A stretch of DNA of 64,000 nucleotides from Sabellastarte sp. h YS-2021 (Eukaryota > Annelida > Polychaeta > Sabellida > Sabellidae). Every line of letters begins with the position of its first letter. Position 1 is the stretch's first letter. Both the position numbers and the translations under genes were made by a program. The stretch spans positions 34,265,596 through 34,329,595 of the forward strand of contig OZ024935.1 of NCBI GenBank assembly GCA_964017235.1, in the 5' to 3' direction. Below are positions 23,516 through 34,159 of the stretch, piece after piece. The notes under the pieces were generated by a model, which saw only the letters and a program-made list of their open reading frames with translations, was not told the origin of the DNA and did no database searches.

Positions 23516-23743
23516 TTAATCTTGTCTCGAGATAGTAATGTAAACACCTACATGAACATCTACCATAGCAACTTTCATATATACACAGAAAGCCATGAAC
23601 ACCCTAAACATAGATGTGTAAGCAGCTTGAGTTGAAGGCCTGAATGTGGAGTTGAGCCTTGACATGGCCTGAGCTGTGAGGTTTGCCAGCCTTGAATAAC
23701 CTAACACAAAGCATAGTATCATGTAATTAGTATCAAATATCAC
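23516..23743 (-). pseudogene. Ngaro-2 tyrosine recombinase N-terminal stub
   Basis: 'LTAQAMSRLNSTFRPSTQAA' and 'YTSMFRVFMAFCVYM' resemble the SAM-like DNA-binding N-terminal region of YR-element recombinases. No catalytic box follows, so the gene is truncated. Confidence 0.6.
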
Positions 23744-24475
23744 AATTTAGGTCCAGAAGGGACAATGACGTTTCCATCCATACAAAATTTGGTACAAGGG
23801 AGTTAAGTTCCTGCAAATTTTTTTCACTGCCAGTCCACCTAGACAGTAGGTCAGCTCTTCTATTTCTCTTGCCACTAATATGGACATAAGTAATATCTAT
23901 ATCATGTTTTGCAGCCAGAAGCCACACATTCCTGGCACAGGCAGCCAGATAAGGGTCCAGAGTACTGCCTGATTGTACTACTTGGACAACAGCAATGTTG
24001 TCACAATACAATCCAACATTTGGTTTTGCCCATTGGTTACAAAAAAGCTTTAAAGCTACCAGGATGTTGGTCATCTCTAGATGTACTATATTTAAAAAAC
24101 CTAAAGCAATGGAAACATGGTACACTAAATTGTTGAACATCCCTCCCAAACCTTGAAGACAGGCATCAAGATGTACCTGAAAAGCCACTCTCTTGTGGTC
24201 ATACAGGGCTACCCCATTAAATCAGGGAGAATGTTTAGAAACCATCTCAAGTCTCTATGAAAGCCAGGATTCAAACCTATGTGAGTTGCATTGTGTGCAT
24301 TTCTAAGTACCTCCAACATTCTATTTAAGAAGTACCTGGCAGGCTTCACACACTTATGGATGTAAATCAGGTGGCCTAACAAAGACTGTAGTTGCCTTTT
24401 GGTACAATTTTTTTTTTGCTTTTCCATGTTTGCAACATATTTGAGATTTGAACCATTTTTAGTGGGGATACTCAA
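23733..24475 (-). pseudogene. Ngaro-2 RNase H and connection
   Basis: 'LQSLLGHLIYIHKCVKPARY' and 'FLNRMLEVLRNAHNATHIGL' form the RT-RNase H connection, followed by 'VHLDACLQGLGGMFNNLVYH', 'LYCDNIAVVQVVQSGS' and 'VHISGKRNRRADLLSRW'. These match the Ngaro-1 RNase H block by block. A stop separates the two parts near 24205. Confidence 0.85.
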
Positions 24476-25181
24476 AGTCCCTTTTTCATTGTTAACTTTT
24501 ATACCAAGACCACTGTGCTTGGAGGTATTAACTTCTTACTGCTGTTTGTTAAACCTAGTTCTTGCAACAGCCCATATAAGCAGTAAAATGATGCCCTATC
24601 GTCAGAAGGAACTCCAAACCCAACATAATCATCAATGTACCCAATGATCTTATGACCCATTTTTTCAGTATGAAGCATATGGCGTCACTGCAACGCTGAA
24701 AAATTTGGGATCTATGTCTGCTCCCAAATGGTACGCACGTATCAACATAAACGTCACGCCATGACAGACCCAAAAGATCATAGTCCATAGGATCCACCTT
24801 GAAATGCTCTGTATATGTCAATCTTATATAGGTGGCAACCTTTGCCCAGTAACTTTAACTGCTCAGTAATGTGATCAATGGTTGGGAGATGAAGTGAAAA
24901 ATCAGTGCCCAAATACGAATTTTTGTTCCCATTCACTGAGAGCCCAAGGGGCCAGCTGAGGTCCACAATTACTGTTGTCTTCTGTTGTCTGAATTTGGTT
25001 TTTCCCTAGTTAAGAAGGGGGAAATATGCCCATCTGGGCATGGATGCTCTTTGAATGGGCCCAAGATGGCTTTGTGATCAAGTTCTTCAGGCAGATAAGC
25101 CTCAATGTTATTTGGATAGTTTGTAGCTGAATTATGATAGACCCCTTCCCATTTCAAAGGACAATTTCGATTGACATCCAA
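24476..25181 (-). pseudogene. Ngaro-2 reverse transcriptase
   Basis: RT pieces in several frames: 'TVIVDLSWPLGLSVNGNKNS' type start, 'GKGCHLYKIDIYRAF', 'DTCVPFGSRHRSQIFQR' and, around 24630, a 'GYIDDYVGFG' catalytic box in another frame. The pre-RT region 'EAYLPEELDHKAILGPFKEH' lies at 24969-25181. Multiple frameshifts. Confidence 0.8.
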
Positions 25182-25221
25182 AGGAAATCCAAAATACAGT
25201 AGGTCAATGAGTTATCCTTCT

Positions 25222-26640
25222 CTAAGCATCCAGATTCAGTTGAGAGTCTACTTTTAGTCGAGCACCAAAAAAATTAGGTTTTTGATGTTGTTTGACAATC
25301 AAATGGGCTTCAATAGGACAATAATGCGACATTTCGGATAATCTAAATTCACCCATTGGTATAAAACCAAACTGAAAATCGCTCTGTACATTCCATTTTG
25401 CATATGCTTGCATATTACAGTAAGGAATACTCATACAATGACAAGATCTATTAAGAATGGTATTTAAATACTTATCTTCTAGTCCATTTATATAAAAAAA
25501 TTCATTTTTTGATCCCCATCGTCTGCCAGCATTTCATCAGCCACAACCTTGTGAGATTGAACAGCATGCTTTTCAACACTATCACTACATATTGGTGAAT
25601 CAATGTCACCACGTTCTGTATCATCTGCTATGAAACCACTAGTAGTGTCATCGTGTTAAGTGTCAGCTTTGCCAGAGGCCCTGCCTGCAACTACAGAAGA
25701 AAATAAATGGTTGTCACACAGAGAATACAATTTGTCTACCATGGAACCGCATTGGCGGCTATCTTGGGCAAAATTTTTGCTGCTAGTTCTAGTACTGACT
25801 AAGGATCTACAAGTCTTAGTATACACTTCCACTGCTTTGTCTTTTGACATAGCCAATGATGACTGAACATCTGATTGATTTAACCTAGAATTATTTACAT
25901 TCCTAATTCTATAGTATTTTTCAGTTTTAACTTTACATTTGTCAACATTTTTATTGGTACACAGCCAATGATAAACTGAATCATGTACAAAGCTGCTCAC
26001 AGGTTTTTTGATTGTTTTTCAGACCACAAACAATCTTTCTTGGGATGGTTCGTCTGCCGGCCTTTATCCAAACATTTAGCACAAATGTGTCTGTGCAGCT
26101 TTCCATTACTTTCATGGTCTTTTACAAAAGTACATGATCCCGATTAGTACAGTTTACAGAACCAAGGCCTCTTACAGCCCATCTTACTAGTTTTGTAAAA
26201 ATTTTTGAAATTTTGCACATGTTTTTGGGCATGAGCCCGTCTTACCCTGTCTATATGTGCAGTATCATCCAACATAACAGCTCCCCTTTCCATATCACAC
26301 ATCAATACGGCATGTGCCGCCTTAGCCCAATGCCAACTAAATCATTTTCCATAAGAGCTGAAAGGTAATTGAGCATGTTTTCCCTGGTTTTGTGAGATTT
26401 TTAAGTGTGAGCTTCTACAGATCACTTTTTTTTGTCTCCGGACTTTGATGAAATTGACAACACCTGTGCATTCTGAATTTGCTTCTCTTGCTCCGCAATG
26501 GCTAAAAGGAAATATGTCTTTTTGCCTTTTTCCCATACACATGTCTTTCTGGCATTGGACTTTCATTAATTGTGGCACAGAGTGATGACTATTTCTCTGC
26601 TCACTGAAGTTAAGTGGCAATGGGCTAAGTTAGTCATAGA
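25222..26640 (-). pseudogene. Ngaro-2 pol N-terminus and gag remnants
   Basis: 25222-25434 encodes 'FQFGFIPMGEF' and 'CPIEAHLIVKQHQKPNFFGA', matching 'FAFGFIPLSPL' and 'SPIEAYNVVKSSGFYNFQQT' of Ngaro-1. 25656-26000 is an unrecognised Ser/Lys-rich frame. A gag finger (GSCTFVKDHESNGKLHRHIC, then CLDKGRQTNHPKKDC) is readable in fragments near 26030-26140. No single frame is intact. Confidence 0.65.
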
Positions 26641-27840
26641 AATCATACAAAAAAGCTACAATGGACATCGGCATCTAACTTCTGGGAAATACGGCCGCCA
26701 TATTGAAATATTACAGAATGTTGCGATTATGAACAAAATATGCTGTAAAATGGGCAAACTTTAAATGGCAATATCTCAGTGAATAATCCATCGATTTTCA
26801 ATCTGTAAAAAGCACAGTGAAAAGCAGAAAATAAGCTTTTCACTGATATCAGATCACTCATATAGCAATATTTGTAAAACACATTAAGAATTAAACCTGC
26901 AAATGAATGTATTGATGTTATCTTATTTTAATTTTAAGCAAATTTATTTATGACTCTATAGGTGTACAAAAGACAATTACAACATAGAATGAGTAAAAAT
27001 GGGCTAGAAAAAATCTGAATGCTGTTTAAAAGAAAGAAAATGCACCAAAGAGTAAAATAAAATGCCCAGAAAAAATATTCTCAACTAATTTTAAAAATAT
27101 TGTAAATAAACAAAGAGCAAACAATAGCTTTAATAAAATTATAATAAAATCACCGTTGGAAAAGGGGAAATACCTGAAAAGACAGGTTATATTATATTAT
27201 GGGTTTGTCTGTCTATTGATTTTGAAAATAACTTGTGGGCACTTTTTACTTTTACATTTTCCAATCAGGGGAATTTTGTTGCATGTAAGTTTTTGTGTGG
27301 GTTTGGGCTTGCAAGAGAGGGGAGAGCGATAATGTCTGGAAACTGGGTTCAAGCCCAAAGCAAAGAGGTTTCAGAATTCTGATTTTTTAGATGTTGGAAT
27401 TTGTTGTTTTGTAGAACTGTAGAATACACCTGAACAATAAAATGACATATTTTTATACAGCTAACAGTAGACAATTGCTAAAGTTGTCACACTTTGACAG
27501 GAGGGTTTTAGCACCACGGAGACGCTTTTCTTAGAAATTTCATCTCAACAACGGTTGTTTTTATACACATAAAGTATTTTACATAGGAATGCTACCTCAA
27601 ATATTGCTTTTTATGTATTATCTGTAGTTAGATCGTGTTTTTATATTTTTATCTCCCCTCAGCTCACTGTTACACCTACTTCCTAAAATAGCAGGTATTA
27701 TTGCCCATCAACCGGGAATTAGTGTTGTTCTTTTCCATGAAATATTTTCCCTAAATCAAATATTAGGTGAATTTAACCAACTAACTTGTGTCTTGTTTGT
27801 TTTCTTTTTGTGAATTTTCATTCAGTTTATATATTCTACT
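26641..27840. other. Non-coding AT-rich spacer
   Basis: No gene seen. 'cggccgccatattgaaat' at 26689 is the reverse complement of a phrase at 31941-31958 that contains a YY1-like core. Confidence 0.5.
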
Positions 27841-28016
27841 CCTGTTGTTGGTGGTCTGGTGGGTTGGCACTTAGCTTAAGGTGAGGCTGTAGTGTGGGGT
27901 GTTAGGGTGCCTGTGAGTCGCCCACAGGACGAAGAGTTGTGATTAGGGACCTATTCTTGAGACCCCCCATGGTAGAGTCTAGATTAGGGTAACATAATTT
28001 AACTGTCCCAACAGTC

Positions 28017-28248
28017 ATGATTAGTCTTCGGGTACTCCTCTTTATGGCACTGTTCACAGTTGCACTGGCTCATAGGTCTGAGTGGTTCCACACTAGTGTA
28101 TCAAATACATTAAGTATCACAATGATTAGAAATGTAAAAAAAAATTTTATATTCTTGTTCATGTCGCAAATTTTCAAATTTGTTCAATGGAAGAGGGCTA
28201 ATGTTGTTACTATTACAGGGCGGAGATGTGTCCCTCAACCCTGGTCCT
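28017..28248 (+). pseudogene. LINE N-terminus: signal-like segment and 2A-like motif
   Basis: The ATG at 28017 gives 'MISLRVLLFMALFTVALA', a good signal-peptide-like stretch. In a second frame, 'LLLLQGGDVSLNPGP' ends at 28248; GDVSLNPGP fits the 2A/2A-like consensus DxExNPGP except Ser for Glu. The endonuclease starts right after. In related elements such motifs cause ribosome skipping between Gly and the final Pro. A frameshift between about 28140 and 28180 separates the two parts in this copy. Confidence 0.65.
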
Positions 28249-29160
28249 CTTACACTGGGTGTATTGAATACCAGATCCATAAGGAATAAGTGCCCTCTCC
28301 TTGCCGATATTGTAGCATCAAATGACCTTGACATTCTTTGTCTCACTGAAACACATGTTCATCCCTTTGATTCAGATAGCTTTTTATGATCAATTACTCC
28401 TTCTGATTACATATTTCCTCAAAGGCCTCGTCCCTCAGGTATCGGTGGCGGTGTTGGTTTTTTCATTAGGTCATCCTACAGCCTACATAAAATGGAATCT
28501 CCTTTCTATCAGTCATTTTGAGAACATGGTGATGTCTCTTGGGCTTCACGGCCGCTCATTGTTGCTTGCCTGTGTCCATCGCCCTCCAGGATCATGTGCC
28601 TGCAATTTTCAGGAAGAATTTATGTCCTTTGACAGTTTCTTGTCATCCATCAACTCCTCATATCATATTTTTGATGATTTCAACATTCATGTCAATGTAC
28701 AAGGTGGTGATGGTTATAAATTTATTACCTTTCTTGACTCATGTGATCTGAAACAGTTGATCAACCTACCCACTTGCATGGTCACACACTAGATCTCATT
28801 CTTACTCCGAGCGATCAGGATACTATTGTTGATGTCAAAATTTGTGATTTTGTATCTGATCATGCATTAGTCAAATGCTCAATCGTTCAGCCTCATCAAG
28901 CTGCCCATACTCCAAATAAGGTTCAATACAGAAGGTACCACCGCATCAACATGTCCAATTTCCGCTCTGATCTTAAAAATACTTCCTTTGTCAAATCTCC
29001 TGCTAATGCTGTTGTAGACCTTTATGGGCAATATGTACATGACTTGGTGGATGGTCTCAACAAGCATGTACCACTGATATCTAGACTGAAAAAGAAAGAT
29101 TCTGCAGATTGGGTGTCTGATTCTTATCCGTTACACGTCAGTTTGAAAGAACTTGGTGTA
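28249..29160 (+). pseudogene. LINE AP-endonuclease domain
   Basis: 'LGVLNTRSIRNKCPLLADI' and 'DILCLTETHV' are the first APE blocks (Asn and Glu metal ligands). After several breaks 'HTLDLILTPS' and 'FVSDHALVKC' give the terminal Ser-Asp-His block. In between, 28390-28780 is readable only in mixed frames ('SGIGGGVGFFIRSSY', 'FDDFNIHVNVQGGDG'). The family role is nicking of target DNA to prime reverse transcription. Confidence 0.82.
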
Positions 29161-29297
29161 GGATCAAGAATCCACTGAACAGAAGTAGGCTTTGTTGCTA
29201 AATTGCTCGGTGTAATTCACTTGTTAACAAGGATAAGTCAGACTACTATAGTAAACTTTTCTCTAATAATAGTCAAGACCCTAGAAAACTATGGCAC

Positions 29298-30672
29298 GTG
29301 CTGCGAAAAACCCTGAGTAGGGTCTCTGAAGTGACTCTTCCACCTCACGAGTCTGGCAAGGTATTGACTGACCAGTTTGCCTCCTTTTTCCATATTAAAA
29401 TCACAACAATTAGAGATACTTTCATCCCCTCTGGCACTGAAAAGGATGTTTATCCTTCTTCTGATCCTCCGAAAACTTCCTCAAGATATTGTCAATAAAA
29501 TCATCAGAAAGTCGCCTATGAAATTCTGCCTGTTGGATCCTTGGCCTACATTTCTCATCAAAGAGTGTAGTGACATACTATTACCATCAACTACAAAGTT
29601 GGTTAACTGCTCACTCATGGAGGGTTGCGTCCCTGATGGTTTCAAAACTGCTGTAGTTAGTCCTCTTATTAAAAAGGCTACTTTTCCTGCAGATGATTTT
29701 AAGAACTATCCTCCGGTATCTGGCCTTAGTTTCATATCTAAATTGGTTGAACGAGTGGTTGCTAAGCAACTGTTAGAACATATTTATGTCCATAACTTAG
29801 ACAATCCATATCAATCAGCATATAAAACAGGTCACTCGATTGCGACAGCTCTTCTTTCTATAAAAAATGAAGTTCACCTATCTTTGTCAAGAGGCAAACC
29901 GACTACCCTGATGCTGCTTGATCTCTCAGCAGTGTTTGATACAATTGATTATTCCACCCTTCTTCATTGTCTTCAAACCTGGTTTGGAATTGGTGGTTCA
30001 GCTCTAAAGTGGTTCACCTCCCAACTATCTGAGCGATATCAGTCAATAAAAATTGGTTCTACTATCTCTGGTCTTTGTAAACTCCTGTTCGGTGTGCCCC
30101 AAGGCTCTGTCTTGGGTCCTTTGTTATTTTCTCTATACAATCCCCCTTAGTTTGGTTATTGGTAAACACAAAGGACTAAAGTTTCATTGTTATGCAGATG
30201 ACACTCAAGTCTATATCCATCTATCCCAGAAGAATTCATCTGCTGCCTTTGAAAAGTTGAACAGGTGCCTGGATGATATAAAGGAGTGCATGTCAGCCAG
30301 TAAACTCAAACTTAATCCAGATAAAACTGAGTTTATTGTATTTGGTTCAAAAAGACAGAGGGACAAATTGAAAGCATATTTTCCAACTACCATCTTGGGT
30401 ACTGTCCTGCCCTGGGTGTGTGGGTGTGTGGTTCGATTCTGATTTTTTCAGAATGTCTGAAAAAGTTGTTTTGTGCAACTCAGTGATTTTAGACATGTCA
30501 GGTGGTTTCTTACTCATGATGCCTCTGTACTTGTGGCCAAAGCTCTTGTTAGTAGTCGGCTTGATTACTGTAACTCACTTTTCAGGAGTATCTCTATGCT
30601 CATAAATTACAGTGCATCCGAAAGAGTCCAGCTAGAATCATATCAAATACCAGTAGATACACTAGTATAACT
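29298..30672 (+). pseudogene. LINE reverse transcriptase
   Basis: RT blocks: 'SPLIKKATFPADDFKNYPPV', 'FISKLVERVVAKQL', 'NPYQSAYKTGHSIATALL', 'LMLLDLSAVFDTIDYSTLL', 'FGVPQGSVLGPLLFSLY', then in another frame 'FHCYADDTQVYIHL' with the catalytic ADD and 'LKLNPDKTEFIVFGS'. A frame break at about 30125-30150 lies between the PQGS block and the catalytic block. A third frame continues with 'VLVAKALVSSRLDYCNSLF'. Confidence 0.9.
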
Positions 30673-30834
30673 CCTGTTCTTAAGAAACTTCATCGGCTTC
30701 CTGTTAAACATCTCTCAGTCTTTAAAACAGACACCCTTGTTTATAAGTTTCTCCACACTGGTTTTCCCAAGTATTTTGCTCCATACATCTCTTCCTACAG
30801 CAGTTCCTACAGTAGCAGGCGCAGTCAGAGTGGT

Positions 30835-31057
30835 TTATTTAGATTTATTTGTTGTTTTACGTCGCGTTCAATAGCCAGGGTCATATTGCGATGAGTAGTT
30901 TACAGGTGGAGGAAACCAGTGCATACTGCACTGTAAACCACCGGGCATCGGCAAGTAACTACCAACTTTCCAACATGAAGCGCCCAGCCCGAGATTCGAA
31001 CCAGCGGCCTCATAATTTGGAGGCAAGAACTCTAACCGCTACACCACCGAGCCCCCT
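30835..31057 (-). mobile_element. tRNA-derived SINE copy 1, nested in the LINE
   Basis: Reverse strand: a tRNA-like head with A box region (31030-31047) and B box 'GGTTCGAATC' (about 30990-31002), then a core shared with the SINE at 49627. It is flanked by 13 bp duplications 'cagtcagagtggt' at 30822-30834 and 31058-31070, so the insertion is precise. Confidence 0.9.
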
Positions 31058-31069
31058 CAGTCAGAGTGG

Positions 31070-31434
31070 TGGTAATTTCCTTGTCATTCCCAAGTTTCAA
31101 CCCTCAGTCCATAAATCATTCAAACAGTTTGGTTATAGTTTTGCTTTTGATGCTCCCACTGTTTGGAATGCTCTTCCTGAGGAGATTTGTACATCCCCCT
31201 CTCTTGCCTCCTTCAGAAAATGCCTCAAAACCTACCTTTGCACCAAGGCATATCCTCCTTAGTCTTACTTACCCCTGGCATTCTCCGTGGTGCTTGGACT
31301 CTTTTGTGTCCCTGGATATTGAAATTGGTTGACAGTTTTTGTTTTGTTGCGCCTTAGAGTCCCCTTTGAACAGGGGAGATTAAGCGATATAAAAGTCCAA
31401 TTAGAATTGCAATTAGAATTAGAGGGGGTTTATG
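31070..31434 (+). pseudogene. LINE pol C-terminus and 3' tail, after SINE
   Basis: 'FKQFGYSFAFDAPTVWNALP' and 'SPSLASFRKCLKTYLCTKAY' are the usual C-terminal motif of this LINE group. The stop is at about 31260. The 3' UTR ends with 'agattaagcgatataaaagt' and repeated 'aattagaattg'. Confidence 0.8.
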
Positions 31435-31567
31435 CTAGAAGCATTAAAATAGCACATATAATTCTAATGTTTTTAGATCTTTATCTCTACTCAATAGAAA
31501 ACTAATTGACATTGTTGGTACATCAAAAAAGCAAGTAATTTTGAGTGATTTATGAATGGAAATGTAA

Positions 31568-31752
31568 GGGGCCACAGTGGTAGCACACTCGTCTCCCATC
31601 TCTGCAGTCGGCGGGTCAAACCCCGAACCCTATGTGGAAAAGATGGTAGTTTCTTACCAATGGTCAGCTGTTTACAGTACAGAACCTTGACCAGAACCCG
31701 GTTTCCTCTGCCAAAAAACTACCTATCGTGATGAATTGACTTAAAGGAAACC
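31568..31752 (+). mobile_element. tRNA-derived SINE copy 3, degenerate
   Basis: 'ggggccacagtggtagcaca' and 'cgggtcaaaccccgaac' resemble the head of SINE copy 2; 'tggtcagctgtttacagtac' and 'ggtttcctctgcc' match its core. Target duplications were not found. Confidence 0.75.
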
Positions 31753-33440
31753 CTTAAATTATATGATAACATATGACAAAAAAGTCGGGTCTTTCTCGAA
31801 CTAAATGGGAAGTAGTAACACTCCAGATAGATGCCACTACTTGGAAGCTTTAAAATGGTATATTACTTATCAAAATCGAGCAAGAAATAACAATTTTTTT
31901 TAATTCAACATGTTGCTTCCCTAGTTTACCATAATATACTATTTCAATATGGCGGCCGAAATTCTCGTTCCGCAAAAGGTAGTTTTCAATATGGCGGCCG
32001 AAATTCTCGTTCCGCAAAAGGTAGTTTTGCTGATGATGTGTGACTGTAGCTCCACCCCTTGAGTCTTCCTCAGCCTGGTTGGATTCAACTTTGTCTTGCA
32101 ATAAAGATTTACATTTATTCCCTCTCTTTGGAAGGTGTCTCCCCAGACACTTACTGCACTTCACTTTTTGACTGGGCATTGTCCAACCCTTTTATTTTTT
32201 ACTTTTTAATAGTCTATGTCTTAATAGATCTGAAATGATAAGAATGCACAAGCGTGCTTAATGATCGACATTATGCTTGATTTAGTGGAGGTAAAAATCC
32301 CAAATTACAATCAAATCTCAGCCAAAGGGCTATTAAATTGCAAGAATAACATAGGTAGACGATCCCTCATAGTTGGTAAATCAAGCTTAAAATTGTCAAA
32401 ACAACACGCTGCTCAGCAGAGGCATTTCCAAGTTCGAGCCTGAAGTCACCATTAGCAAAGTTTAGTAGTTGTAATCACACGCTTATAATTATAAGCTACC
32501 ATTGGAAAGTGTCATTTGAATCATATATCAGTCATTAAAATGTTCAAATTAAAATCAGGTTATTATAAAAACACTAAAATCATAAAATCCAGTCATAAAT
32601 CCAATCATGAAACGTTCATATAATTCCGTTCAATTCAAAACACAGACGAAGAGCCACAAATCACAATAGAAATTCTTCAAGTTACAGTTCACAGTTCTGG
32701 CTCTTCTTACATTATGATCAGATTCAATCCCAATTTTGCAGAAACATAAAATGCTACCAATCAGAAATCAGCAAATATTTCCCTACCACAAGTTAACCCC
32801 AAACTCATGAATATTCATGAAGCAATTCCCGCCAGGAAAATTCCCCTCATTCCTACCAATTAGTTTAAATTGACCCCCATGGTTGCTAAGTGACAGGGTT
32901 CACGTACCTCTCACTAGAAGGTGAACCTCTCGCCCTTCAGACTGGTAACCAAAACCTTGCAACCAAAAATTATGGTCTGAGGGACTGACCCCCTGAATGC
33001 CTGAACACCCAGGAAAACTCTTAATTTGTGGTGACCTTCCATAGGAAATAATTTCACTTCAGTCACTTGATAATAAGACATTATAAATTCCCAATGATAC
33101 TACATTATATAACACCTTTTCTGATTTTTATTAACATATCTTTGGGGGTAAGTTGTGTAAAATGTATAGAATTATTTGTCTTCAAATATATTACAATCAC
33201 AGAAAGAGATAAGCTCTTTTGGGATTATTAATTTAGAATAGACATTCAATCATTAATCATTTAATTATCTAAGAGGATTGATTCATTGATTGATAAAAAA
33301 TGAAACTGTCTATATGTAGTAAGAACAATTTGTATTGTGTGTGGACATCTTACCCTGTAAAGATTGTTGTGGGCAAGTTTCCTTATGGGCAAAGTTCCTG
33401 GATTTTCATCTGTCATCTGGGGATACAGTTTTCCTTACAA
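31753..33440. other. Non-coding spacer with a gag-like scrap and 42 bp duplication
   Basis: A minus-strand frame at 31850-32179 starts 'MPSQKVKCSKCLGRHLPKRG' with a CxxC...C cluster that recalls the N-terminal finger of retroelement gag proteins; identity is uncertain. Inside it, 'ttcaatatggcggccgaaat' is tandemly duplicated (starts 31943 and 31985, 42 bp apart). The rest is unremarkable AT-rich sequence. Confidence 0.5.
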
Positions 33441-33780
33441 AATTGCAAATTTAATAAGTAAATTAAATTTTTATAAGTTAATACCCTATCCAATGGACAA
33501 TTGCTTTACTGGTCGGCGCGACCGGTCCCGCCAAATGACAGAAAAAGTCATCCTGTACCAGCCAACTACCAGCAGGACCGGTCACGGAGTGTACATTCGC
33601 CAGGTGTCGCCTCGTGCATACTTCCTGTCTAGACAGGATGACGTCATCACGTCTTTTTCGTTGTCTAAACCTATTAGACCCTTAGTAAGCTGATAGCGGG
33701 GCCGGTTGGGAGGGCCTTGCCTGTCCATTGGATAGGGTATTAACTTATAAAAATTTAATGTACTTATTAAATTTGCAGTT
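33441..33780. mobile_element. 340 bp palindromic DIRS-derived mini-element
   Basis: Left arm 33441-33499 and right arm 33722-33780 are inverted copies of about 59 bp with only a few mismatches; both end inwards in 'taccctatccaatggaca'. The centre (33500-33660) is the DIRS 5' leader with paired palindromes at 33624-33646. No protein is encoded. It abuts the left terminal repeat of DIRS-C. It looks like a non-autonomous derivative. Confidence 0.75.
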
Positions 33781-33818
33781 TTATTGCGTTAATACATCCT
33801 ATCCAATGGACAATTGCT
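33779..33818 (+). repeat. DIRS-C left inverted terminal repeat
   Basis: 'ttttattgcgttaatacatc' followed by 'ctatccaatggacaattgct' is the exact reverse complement of 39601-39640. Confidence 0.95.
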
Positions 33819-34159
33819 GAATAACTACCGCTTGGTAGGCAAGTAAGCTACTAGGACTTGAGTGAACTCATAAGAACCACAATAAATTCCAGACCTGGGT
33901 TAGTTATAGAAACCCCTGAGGTCAAGGTCTGATACTAGAATCCGGTTAACCAGGAGTATAAGACACTACCTCCCCAGCCCCTTTTCGTCATACCTGCTCT
34001 GAGGTTAGGGAAGAGGGGTGTGAGTTCAGTCCTAAGAAATAAACCTCCCAAAGGAAGCATGTCACAGTTTTTTTTGGTTTTTTTTTTGATTGGATGATTT
34101 ATACTTATCTAAGTATCAGTATATACACTATGTACATATTTACAATAATTTTCCCCTCA

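Larger units (their letters stand above)
23516..26640 (-). mobile_element. Ngaro-2: second Ngaro-like element, truncated
   Basis: Same gene order and strand as Ngaro-1 but clearly diverged in sequence. It covers gag finger, pol N-terminus, RT, RNase H and only the first part of the recombinase. Many frame breaks. The 3' end stops before recombinase box I. Confidence 0.82.
27841..31434 (+). mobile_element. L2/CR1-type LINE with 2A-like peptide (decayed)
   Basis: A GC-richer leader (27841-28016) is followed by one pol-type coding region: a hydrophobic N-terminus, a 2A-like motif, an AP-endonuclease and an RT, in several frames. The 3' end carries 'gcgatataaaagtcc' and a short 'aattagaatt' tandem tail, which is typical of L2/CR1-type elements that end in microsatellite repeats. 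A SINE interrupts it at 30835-31057. Clade assignment within the Jockey/CR1/L2 group is from recall of RT motifs. Confidence 0.85.
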
